DNA of 5,159 bases, from contig DUEB01000095.1 of assembly GCA_011176655.1 (NCBI GenBank), positions 1 through 5,159 of the forward strand, given 5' to 3'. Within the stretch, counting starts at the first letter, position 1. Every line of letters begins with the position of its first letter. Shown piece by piece: positions 1-5,159 of the stretch. Source of the stretch: Dehalococcoidia bacterium. Lineage in GTDB: Bacteria; Chloroflexota; Dehalococcoidia; Dehalococcoidales; UBA5760. Under the pieces are notes generated by a model. The model was not told the origin of the DNA, made no database searches, and saw only the letters and a program-made list of their open reading frames with translations. Position numbers and translations under genes: made by a program.

Positions 1-1
1 A

Positions 2-646
2 GAAGCTGAGCAACCATTACCAGCCTGGGGCAATCCGTCAGCGATAGGGTTTATTGCTCTTGCCGTCGGTATTTACTCCATGGTACCTGTTTTCTGTGGC
101 TGGGTAGCACGTGGGGCAATTATGGCTGCGCTCCCATGGGGAATAGCGTCGATCATCGCCCTGATTATAGTAACTATTGTCGAACTCAGGAATAGAAATC
201 CTTTGGCCGCATTTGCCTTTGGTGCTTTCGGTATTATAATAGCTGGGGCGTTGACCATAAACACCGTTAAGGACTTCGCTTGGTCGATGTTTGTGACCCA
301 GTCAGCGGCGCCGATGATGCTTGAGGGAGCCATGAAGGTAGATGCCATGGCTTGGTTGGCTCTGGCTATTGCCATCATATTTGTAGGATTTGCCTGCGGT
401 TTGAGGTGGAGGAGCTTCGCTATAGCTGTTTGGATAGGCGATGCTGGCGTCTGGATAATCACCATGGTGAATTTCGGAGTACTAAGCCATGCCGCAGCCG
501 CAGTCGGTGGCTACTTCCTTCTTCTTCTCGGTACTTACTTCCTCTACATCGGAATAGCTGAGTTTGTTAACCCGATATTTAGGAAAACCATTTTGCCTCT
601 GGGTGGGCCTTTGTTCAAGAGACCGACTCCACCGCCTAAAGCTTAA
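2..646 (+). CDS. Acetate uptake transporter-like protein, SatP/YaaH (GPR1/FUN34) family, 5'-partial
   Basis: Probable inner-membrane carrier for acetate or a similar short monocarboxylate. The frame is open from base 2 with no ATG, GTG or TTG before the ATG at 80. Starting at 80 would remove the family's N-terminal signature, so the true start is off the left edge and probably only a few residues are missing (214 codons seen; the family is about 190-230). Family evidence: NPSAIGF at bases 32-52 sits where the family has NPAPLGL; a helix ending in VELRNRNPLAAFAFGAFG matches the 'GNTFGATAFTSYG' region of E. coli SatP; and the C-terminal AEFVNPIFRKTILPLG matches 'GEVLNEQFGRTVLPIG'. About six hydrophobic segments are visible, and the protein ends in a short Pro/Lys-rich tail. 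Oddities: the second proline of the signature is Ala, and the gene is more A+T-rich than its neighbours. No terminator is evident after it. The family is fairly certain; the substrate is inferred. Confidence 0.82.
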   Translation, partial: EAEQPLPAWGNPSAIGFIALAVGIYSMVPVFCGWVARGAIMAALPWGIASIIALIIVTIVELRNRNPLAAFAFGAFGIIIAGALTINTVKDFAWSMFVTQSAAPMMLEGAMKVDAMAWLALAIAIIFVGFACGLRWRSFAIAVWIGDAGVWIITMVNFGVLSHAAAAVGGYFLLLLGTYFLYIGIAEFVNPIFRKTILPLGGPLFKRPTPPPKA

Positions 647-654
647 GAGCACCA

Positions 655-685
655 TTGGCAATAAAATATAAGAATATGTTATAAT
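655..685 (+). promoter_or_regulatory. Promoter of the 5S rRNA gene (extended -10)
   Basis: A -35-like TTGGCA (655-660) is followed by a 19-base spacer and a perfect TATAAT (680-685) preceded by TG at 677-678, giving the extended -10 form TGTTATAAT. Transcription would start near 692, about 7 bases before the mature 5S end. The spacer is longer than the ideal 17 bases, but an extended -10 can compensate. The surrounding 661-690 stretch is strongly A+T-rich. The element sits in the short gap after the transporter stop, so the 5S gene probably does not depend on read-through. Confidence 0.7.
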
Positions 686-698
686 TAGTCAATCAAGT

Positions 699-819
699 CC
701 TCTGGTGGTTAGAGCGAGGTGGCACCACCCGTTCCCATCCCGAACACGGAAGTGAAACGCCTCAGCGCAGACGATACTGAAGGGGCAACCCTTTGTGGAA
801 AATATGCCACTGCCAGAGG
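699..819 (+). rRNA. rrf: 5S ribosomal RNA
   Basis: This is the RNA of the large ribosomal subunit's central protuberance. The ends are set by helix I: CCTCTGG at 699-705 pairs exactly with CCAGAGG at 813-819, giving about 121 nt, the usual length. Inside are the conserved bacterial 5S landmarks: AGAGCGAGG near 711, CACCCGTTCCCATCC at 726-740, and the highly conserved CCGAACACGGAAGTGAAAC from 740. The true ends may differ by one or two bases. No 23S sequence lies upstream; the neighbour is a transporter gene and the downstream neighbour is clpC, so this is a stand-alone 5S gene with its own promoter. Confidence 0.97.
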
Positions 820-867
820 GCTTTGTTGTTAGATGAACACCAGCCAGAGACAACCCGGGAGCATTTT

Positions 868-896
868 TTGACCTTTTACGCTTGATGCTTTATAAT
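868..896 (+). promoter_or_regulatory. Sigma-70/sigma-A type promoter of clpC
   Basis: TTGACC (868-873, one mismatch to TTGACA) and a perfect TATAAT (891-896) are separated by exactly 17 bases, which is the optimal arrangement. Transcription would begin near 903, leaving a leader of about 43 bases before the clpC ATG. The -35 overlaps a T6 run (864-869). A single TTTGACC (867-873) resembles one arm of the CtsR heat-shock operator, but the second arm expected 3 bases downstream is absent, and no CIRCE-type inverted repeat is visible. Confidence 0.82.
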
Positions 897-945
897 CTAG
901 GTAGCGATACTGTTGGCAGTGTCGGAGTAAGTTTAGGAAGCAAAG

Positions 946-3417
946 ATGGCCAGCCGATTTGAGAAATTCTCAGAGCGAGCCCGCCGGGTTCTTACCCTGG
1001 CCCAAGAAGAGGCGCAGAACCTTAACCACAGCTATATCGGCACCGAGCATATCCTGCTCGGCCTGGTGCGGGAAGAAGAAGGGGTAGCAGCTAAGGTTCT
1101 GGTTAGTCTGGGAGCGGGCTTGAACAAGGTGCGGGCTTCCGTGGAGTTCGTCATCGGACGCGGGGAGAAACCCAGCTCCGGTGAAACCGGGCTTACCCCC
1201 AGAGCCCGACGGGTCATTGAACTAGCCATCGACGAGGCGCGTTATCTAAGCCACAACTATATTGGCACCGAGCACCTTCTGCTGGGGCTGCTGCGTGAGG
1301 GGGAAGGCATCGCGGCTGGCGTCTTAGACAGCTTCGGGATTACCCTGGAGCGGGCACGCACCGAGACCGAGCGTGCCCTGAGCAGCGGAACCCCCAAGTC
1401 ACGGTCGACCCGCAGCACAAGCCGCACCCCGGCCCTGGACCAGCTGGGTATCAACCTGACTGATGCGGCCCGGGCCGGCAAACTTGACCCGGTTATCGGA
1501 CGAATCAAAGAGATTGAGCGCGTCATTCAAATCTTAAGCCGCCGCACCAAGAACAACCCGGCCCTTATCGGCGAGCCCGGGGTGGGTAAGACAGCCATTG
1601 TCGAGGGGCTGGCTCACCGCATTGTGTCCGGGGACGTGCCCGAGACACTGGAGGGCAAGCGACTGATTGCCCTGGACATGGGGGCGGTGGTCGCCGGCAC
1701 CAAGTACCGGGGCGAGTTTGAAGAGCGCCTGAGAAAGATTATTGAGGAGATAAAGACCGCCGGCAACTGCGTGCTCTTTATCGATGAGTTCCACACCATG
1801 GTCGGAGCCGGGGCTGCTGAGGGGGCGGTAGACGCCGCCAACCTGCTGAAACCGTCCCTGGCCCGGGGAGAACTGCAGTGCATCGGAGCCACTACCCTCG
1901 ATGACTACCGCAAGTATGTGGAGCGAGATGCCGCCCTTGAGCGCCGCTTCCAGCCGGTTCTGGTGGAGGAACCCTCGGTCGAGGAGAGCCTGGAGATTCT
2001 AAAAGGCATCAAAGAACGCTATGAAGAACACCATAAGCTGACCATAAGTGACGAGGCCCTGAACTCAGCGGTAACCATGGCGGCCCGTTACATCCCCGAC
2101 CGTTTCCTGCCCGACAAGGCTATTGACCTGGTCGACGAAGCCGCATCACGCGTCAGAATCAGACACCGCACCGTCCCCATGACCCTGAAAGACGCCCGAC
2201 GCCTTGAGGACAGCGTGCGCCGCGACAAGGACTCCGCCCTGGCAACCCAGCAATACGACTACGCCTCAGAGCTTCGCCAGCGGGAGATTCAAATCCAGGG
2301 AAAGATAAAGGATCTCGAATCCGAATGGCAGGTGGCACAGCAACAGCATGAAGCCGTGGTAACCGCGGATGACATCGCCGAGGTGCTCAGCATGTGGACC
2401 GGTATCCCCGTAGTCCAGCTGGCGGAGGACGAGACAGCCCGCCTGCTTCAGATGGAGGAGGTCTTGCACCGCCGCATCGTGGGGCAGGACGAAGCCATTA
2501 CCACCATATCTAAAGCCGTGAGACGGGCCCGGGCCGGCCTCAAAGACCCGCGGCGGCCCATCGGCAATTTCATCTTTCTCGGCCCGACCGGCGTCGGTAA
2601 GACCGAGCTGGTGAGGACGCTGGCTGAGTTCATGTTCGGCAGTGAAGATACCCTAATCAGGCTTGACATGAGCGAGTTTATGGAGAAATTCGCGGTCTCC
2701 CGGCTGGTCGGGGCACCTCCGGGATACGTCGGCTACGATGAAGGCGGCCAGCTAACCGAGGCAGTGCGGCGCAAGTCGTACTGCTGCATCCTCCTTGACG
2801 AGATTGAAAAGGCTCACCCTGATGTCTTCAACATACTGCTCCAGATATTTGATGACGGTCACCTCACCGACGCCAAGGGACGCCGTGTCGACTTCCGCAA
2901 CAGCGTCATTGTCATGACCAGCAACATAGGCGCCGAGCTAATTCGCAAAGGCTCTACCCTCGGCTTTGCGGTGGGCAGCGACGAGGCGAAAACCCAGCAG
3001 CAGTCCTACGAGCGAATGAAGGAGAGACTACTCGGCGAGCTGAAGAAGGCCTTCCGCCCTGAGTTCTTGAACCGCGTCGACGCCAACGTCGTCTTTCACC
3101 CGCTGAACAAAGAGCACATCAGAAAGATAGTCGACCTGATGATTAACACCGTAAACGATCGGCTGGAGGAGAAGGGAATGAAGCTGGAGGTCAGCGATGC
3201 GGCCAAAGACTTACTGGGTGAGAAAGGCTATGACGAGGTATTCGGAGCTCGGCCGCTGCGCCGGGTAATTCAAGATATGGTTGAGGATAAGCTCTCCGAG
3301 TGTATGCTCGATGGCAAGTTCCAGTCGGGAGACACGGTGGTCGTTGACATACAGGACGGAGAGATTGTCATTCAACCCCAGGCAGTGGGTGCCGTGCCGG
3401 GAGAAGGGAAACCGTAA
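946..3417 (+). CDS. clpC: ATP-dependent Clp protease ATP-binding subunit ClpC
   Basis: A hexameric AAA+ unfoldase of the cytoplasm that feeds proteins to the ClpP protease; 823 aa, normal for ClpC. Two N-terminal Clp-N repeats are visible (YIGTEH at about residues 30 and 105, 75 residues apart). D1 has Walker A GEPGVGKT (209-216), pore-loop GTKYRG (251-256), Walker B VLFIDE (276-281) and the RDAALERRF arginine region (327-335). A UVR-type middle segment (about 425-460) marks ClpC rather than ClpA. D2 has Walker A GPTGVGKT (546-553), pore Tyr594 in GAPPGYVGY, Walker B ILLDE (615-619), Arg710 in FRPEFLNR and sensor-2 GARPLRR (767-773). LGF at 672-674 corresponds to the ClpP-docking loop, so the protein should partner ClpP. 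The start is supported by AGGAAG at 935-940, 5 bases before the ATG. All catalytic motifs are intact; a Cys-Cys pair (613-614) just before the D2 Walker B is a small oddity. No ctsR or mcsAB genes accompany it here. Confidence 0.98.
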   Translation: MASRFEKFSERARRVLTLAQEEAQNLNHSYIGTEHILLGLVREEEGVAAKVLVSLGAGLNKVRASVEFVIGRGEKPSSGETGLTPRARRVIELAIDEARYLSHNYIGTEHLLLGLLREGEGIAAGVLDSFGITLERARTETERALSSGTPKSRSTRSTSRTPALDQLGINLTDAARAGKLDPVIGRIKEIERVIQILSRRTKNNPALIGEPGVGKTAIVEGLAHRIVSGDVPETLEGKRLIALDMGAVVAGTKYRGEFEERLRKIIEEIKTAGNCVLFIDEFHTMVGAGAAEGAVDAANLLKPSLARGELQCIGATTLDDYRKYVERDAALERRFQPVLVEEPSVEESLEILKGIKERYEEHHKLTISDEALNSAVTMAARYIPDRFLPDKAIDLVDEAASRVRIRHRTVPMTLKDARRLEDSVRRDKDSALATQQYDYASELRQREIQIQGKIKDLESEWQVAQQQHEAVVTADDIAEVLSMWTGIPVVQLAEDETARLLQMEEVLHRRIVGQDEAITTISKAVRRARAGLKDPRRPIGNFIFLGPTGVGKTELVRTLAEFMFGSEDTLIRLDMSEFMEKFAVSRLVGAPPGYVGYDEGGQLTEAVRRKSYCCILLDEIEKAHPDVFNILLQIFDDGHLTDAKGRRVDFRNSVIVMTSNIGAELIRKGSTLGFAVGSDEAKTQQQSYERMKERLLGELKKAFRPEFLNRVDANVVFHPLNKEHIRKIVDLMINTVNDRLEEKGMKLEVSDAAKDLLGEKGYDEVFGARPLRRVIQDMVEDKLSECMLDGKFQSGDTVVVDIQDGEIVIQPQAVGAVPGEGKP

Positions 3418-3457
3418 TTTAATCCAGCACCGAGCAGATTGTTGTCAGCACGGTGGG

Positions 3458-3487
3458 ACTTAGCTAAGTGAGTTAAGAACGGCCGTT
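3458..3487. repeat. Two short perfect palindromes in the clpC-decarboxylase gap
   Basis: ACTTAGCTAAGT (3458-3469) and AACGGCCGTT (3478-3487) are both perfect palindromes, with centres 19 bases apart. GCTAA (3463-3467) could also pair with TTAGC (3487-3491), looping out the second palindrome. They lie in the 192-base non-coding stretch between clpC and the decarboxylase cluster. They could be operator half-pairs or RNA structure, but neither matches a regulator site I recognise, and short palindromes arise by chance. Confidence 0.3.
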
Positions 3488-3524
3488 TAGCTTACCGGAT
3501 GGTCTAGAGCCAGCATTTTGTGCA

Positions 3525-3573
3525 GAAGGGTGGAGCCTTTGGGGAGAAACGAAAACTCCGCCCTTCAGTTTTT
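3525..3573 (+). terminator. Rho-independent terminator-type hairpin, clpC end or leader attenuator
   Basis: GAAGGGTGGAG (3525-3535) pairs over all 11 positions with CTCCGCCCTTC (3556-3566), with one G-U wobble. The stem is followed two bases later by five T (3569-3573). The loop is 20 bases, longer than typical, and contains GGAG (3543-3546), which could compete for the CTCC in the 3' arm. The hairpin lies about 110 bases after the clpC stop and only 20 bases before the Shine-Dalgarno tract of the next gene, so it could end clpC transcription or act as an attenuator in the decarboxylase leader. Confidence 0.68.
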
Positions 3574-3592
3574 CCCAGGAGGGCTGGAAATC

Positions 3593-3602
3593 GGGGGGGA
3601 GG
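3593..3602 (+). promoter_or_regulatory. Ribosome binding site that fixes the start of the small decarboxylase subunit
   Basis: A run of seven G leads into GGAGG (3598-3602), 7 bases before the ATG at 3610. This favours 3610 over the upstream in-frame ATG at 3520, which would place the terminator-type hairpin inside the coding sequence and add a basic, unrelated 30-residue N-terminus. A second AGGAGGG (3577-3583) lies just upstream with no start codon at a usable distance. Confidence 0.75.
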
Positions 3603-3609
3603 TAAAGAC

Positions 3610-3768
3610 ATGGCAGTAGACTGGGGAGAAGCCTTACGAGTTGGCGGTACCGGCTTTGGTACCGTATTTCTGGTACTGGTTATTCTAGCCGTCGCCATAA
3701 CACTGATAGGACTTGCGGTAAGAAGGCTTAATCGCAGCCAGACAAACAGCAAACAGGAGGGAAAATAG
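3610..3768 (+). CDS. OadG-like small membrane subunit of a sodium-pumping decarboxylase
   Basis: A 52-residue single-span membrane protein: a short N-terminal segment (MAVDWGEALRVGG), one strongly hydrophobic helix at about residues 13-37 containing GFGTVFLVLVIL, then a basic RRLNR stop and a polar Gln/Lys-rich tail. The 'G-F/M-G-x-V-F-L-x-L' pattern is typical of OadG (oxaloacetate decarboxylase gamma) and MmdD (methylmalonyl-CoA decarboxylase delta) subunits, which hold the soluble carboxyltransferase and biotin carrier against the beta subunit. It is shorter than most relatives and lacks the extended Pro/Ala-rich tail, which may limit its role to membrane anchoring. The next gene begins 2 bases after its stop, its ribosome site lying inside this gene, so the two are translationally linked. 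Identification rests on pattern and context, because the protein is short. Confidence 0.8.
   Translation: MAVDWGEALRVGGTGFGTVFLVLVILAVAITLIGLAVRRLNRSQTNSKQEGK
3755..3761 (+). promoter_or_regulatory. Strong Shine-Dalgarno deciding a TTG start for the biotin carrier
   Basis: AGGAGGG lies 9 bases before TTG at 3771. No ATG or GTG is available in this frame between the upstream stop (3729-3731) and the biotinylation motif, so TTG is the only plausible start. The site is embedded in the last codons of the preceding gene. Confidence 0.78.
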
Positions 3769-3770
3769 AA

Positions 3771-3992
3771 TTGCCACAGGAGATTATCGAGGTTCCGATA
3801 ACCGGTAAGATTCTCAGTGTCAACGTCAAACCGGGAGACAAGGTAAAAGAAGGGGATACCCTCTGCATACTGGAATCAATGAAGATGGAGAATCCAATAC
3901 TGGCGCCGGTAGACGGCACCATCAGCCAGGTAGGAGTCAACGCCGACCAGGTAGTTTCGCCGGGAGAAACCATAGCTACTATCGACTACTAA
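3771..3992 (+). CDS. Biotin carboxyl carrier subunit of a sodium-pumping decarboxylase
   Basis: Carries the covalently bound biotin that shuttles CO2 from the carboxyltransferase (alpha) to the membrane beta subunit. The 73-residue protein is essentially one biotinyl domain: the opening strand VPITGKILSVNVKPGDKVKEGD, the biotin-attachment motif ESMKMEN with acceptor Lys38 at residues 35-41, then the second half APVDGTISQVGV...VSPGETIATIDY. The Glu-Ser-Met-Lys-Met form is typical of biotinyl rather than lipoyl domains. Relatives such as MmdC or acetyl-CoA carboxylase AccB have an Ala/Pro-rich linker before this domain; here it is absent. It starts with TTG behind a strong ribosome site. The beta gene begins 11 bases downstream, which argues for a decarboxylase role over acetyl-CoA carboxylase. 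A biotin ligase is needed from elsewhere in the genome. Confidence 0.93.
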   Translation: MPQEIIEVPITGKILSVNVKPGDKVKEGDTLCILESMKMENPILAPVDGTISQVGVNADQVVSPGETIATIDY

Positions 3993-4003
3993 GCTGAAGA
4001 AAT

Positions 4004-5155
4004 ATGTTCGGTCTCTTTGAAACTGGGTTTGCTAACTTTACCCCGCAAAACGGGGTAATGCTGGCTATCGGCGGTTTGCTCTTATATCTGGGCATCGCCA
4101 AAAAGATGGAGCCGCTGCTCCTGGTACCGATTGGCTTCGGGGTACTGCTGATTAACCTGCCCCTCGGCGGTCTGATGGAGACCATCGTCGAGGGCAGGGT
4201 AGTCGAGGCATACGCCGTCGGCGGAGAGCCGGCGGGGCTGCTCTCCCGGATATTCTACTACGGCCTGGTCTGGGAAATAGTCCCCGCCTTTATCTTTCTC
4301 GGCCTGGGGGCGATGACCGACTTCGGGCCGGTTATCGCTAACCCGAAGACGCTGCTTCTCGGCGCCGGCGCCCAGTTCGGCGTCTACGCCGCCTTCTTTA
4401 TCGCCCTGGCCATTGGGTTTAATATCAACGAAGCCGCCTCCATCGGCATCATCGGCGGCGCCGACGGACCGACCACCATCTTCCTCACCAACCGCCTGGC
4501 CCCGGCCCTTATCGGGGCCACCGCCGTGTCCGCCTATACCTACATGGCCATGGTGCCCATTATTCAGCCCCCCATAATAAAGGCACTCACCACCAAAAAA
4601 GAACGCGCCATCTACATGAAACCTCAGCTACGCCCGGTCTCCAGGCTGGAGAAGGTTCTCTTTCCCATAATCGGTGCCATTATCATTATCCTGCTGGTGC
4701 CCAAGTCAGCCCCCCTTATCGGCATGTTCACCCTGGGTAACCTGCTCAAGGAATCGGGCGTCACCGACCGGCTGGCCAATACCGCCGCCACCGCCTTTAT
4801 CGACATCCTCACCATCCTGCTCGGTATCTCGGTCGGTGCCTTTATGAGCGCCGCTTCCTTCCTCAAAGCCGAGACCCTGATGATATTCGGTCTGGGCATC
4901 GCCGCCTTTGCCGCCTCTACCTTCTTCGGGGTTATCCTGGCCAAGTTCATGAACCTCTTCTTAAAGGAGAAGATTAACCCCATGATTGGCGCCGCCGGTG
5001 TCTCAGCCGTGCCCATGGCGGCCCGGGTGGTGCAGCGCATGGGGCAGCAGGCTAACCCGCGCAACTTCCTCCTGATGCACGCCATGGGGCCCAACATCGC
5101 CGGGGTCATCGGCACGGCTACCGCCGCCGGTATCTTCCTGGGTATGCTGGGCTAG
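4004..5155 (+). CDS. Sodium ion-translocating decarboxylase, beta subunit (OadB/MmdB/GcdB family)
   Basis: Integral membrane subunit that decarboxylates carboxybiotin and couples this to Na+ export, generating a sodium-motive force. The 383 residues include many hydrophobic helices, and the open frame ends in TAG just before the window edge, so the gene is complete. It starts GFANFTPQNGVMLAIGG, typical of the family. Residues known to be essential in Klebsiella OadB are all present by motif alignment: Asp154 in GGADGPT (Asp203), Tyr180 in YMAMVPIIQPP (Tyr229), and Asn325, Gly329, Ser334 and Arg341 in NPMIGAAGVSAVPMAARV (Asn373, Gly377, Ser382, Arg389). The C-terminal HAMGPNIAGVIG is also conserved. 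An in-frame TGA 9 bases before ATG 4004 rules out an earlier start. The ribosome site is weak (GAAGA), so translation is probably coupled to the biotin carrier gene, 11 bases upstream. The beta sequence alone does not tell oxaloacetate, methylmalonyl-CoA and glutaconyl-CoA enzymes apart. Confidence 0.97.
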   Translation: MFGLFETGFANFTPQNGVMLAIGGLLLYLGIAKKMEPLLLVPIGFGVLLINLPLGGLMETIVEGRVVEAYAVGGEPAGLLSRIFYYGLVWEIVPAFIFLGLGAMTDFGPVIANPKTLLLGAGAQFGVYAAFFIALAIGFNINEAASIGIIGGADGPTTIFLTNRLAPALIGATAVSAYTYMAMVPIIQPPIIKALTTKKERAIYMKPQLRPVSRLEKVLFPIIGAIIIILLVPKSAPLIGMFTLGNLLKESGVTDRLANTAATAFIDILTILLGISVGAFMSAASFLKAETLMIFGLGIAAFAASTFFGVILAKFMNLFLKEKINPMIGAAGVSAVPMAARVVQRMGQQANPRNFLLMHAMGPNIAGVIGTATAAGIFLGMLG

Positions 5156-5159
5156 ACCA

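Noticed and set aside
80..82. ATG at 80 as the start of the transporter
   Set aside because: The frame is open to the window edge, and the upstream residues contain the NPSAIGF family signature, so 80 is an internal methionine.
73..465. 130-codon open frame on the minus strand inside the transporter gene
   Set aside because: It lies wholly opposite a recognisable family member and shows no domain of its own; it is a shadow of the coding strand.
812..849. Direct repeat GCCAGAG at 812-818 and 843-849
   Set aside because: Seven bases repeated once near the 5S 3' end could be chance, and no further copies support a repeat element.
819..869. Possible terminator after the 5S gene ending in the T6 run at 864-869
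   Set aside because: The only stems found are weak (GTTGT 825-829 with ACAAC 850-854, or GGCT 819-822 with AGCC 842-845) and none abuts the T run, which instead overlaps the clpC -35.
3428..3455. Hairpin CACCG/CGGTG just after clpC as its terminator
   Set aside because: Only five base pairs, an 18-base loop and no T tract after it.
3442..3470. TTGTCA (3442-3447) as the -35 of a decarboxylase promoter
   Set aside because: No acceptable -10 lies at 16-18 bases; the 17-base position reads TAAGTG, a poor match.
3520..3609. N-terminal extension of the small decarboxylase subunit from ATG 3520
   Set aside because: It would translate the terminator-type hairpin and add a basic segment unlike the family; ATG 3610 has an excellent ribosome binding site.
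4624..5115. 163-codon minus-strand open frame inside the beta-subunit gene
   Set aside because: It is opposite a highly conserved membrane protein gene and has no recognisable domain or ribosome site; a G+C-rich antisense shadow.

Overview
The window (5,159 bp) carries five protein genes and one 5S rRNA gene, all on the + strand and all from well-known families. I found no phage, transposon, CRISPR or defence element and no convincing new system. The most interesting parts are in how the genes are arranged and controlled.

Layout. (1) Bases 2-646: nearly all of an acetate-transporter-like (SatP/YaaH, GPR1/FUN34 family) six-helix membrane protein. Its start lies off the left edge, and it is visibly richer in A+T than the rest. 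(2) Bases 655-819: a complete 5S rRNA gene with its own extended -10 promoter and no 23S gene beside it. (3) Bases 868-3417: clpC, a full-length ClpC-type AAA+ unfoldase, behind a near-consensus housekeeping promoter. (4) Bases 3418-3609: a 192-base non-coding leader with two short palindromes and a terminator-type hairpin just before a ribosome binding site. (5) Bases 3610-5155: a tight three-gene cluster encoding the small membrane subunit, the biotin carrier and the beta (Na+-channel) subunit of a sodium-pumping biotin-dependent decarboxylase (oxaloacetate / methylmalonyl-CoA / glutaconyl-CoA family). The alpha carboxyltransferase is not in the window.

How the genes work together. In the decarboxylase, an alpha subunit encoded elsewhere would move CO2 from a carboxylic substrate to the biotin carrier. 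The beta subunit then decarboxylates biotin in a step coupled to Na+ export, and the small subunit helps hold the complex at the membrane. With an acetate-type transporter nearby this suggests an anaerobe that handles short carboxylic acids, but the two loci are separate and the link is inference. ClpC serves protein quality control with ClpP.

Organism. A 5S gene unlinked from 23S, a ClpC (rather than ClpA) unfoldase, consensus sigma-70/sigma-A type promoters, G+C-rich coding sequence and an Na+-pumping decarboxylase fit an anaerobic bacterium. Dispersed rRNA genes are known in Dehalococcoidia (Chloroflexota), so that group is my best guess, with low to moderate confidence and no direct proof in the sequence.
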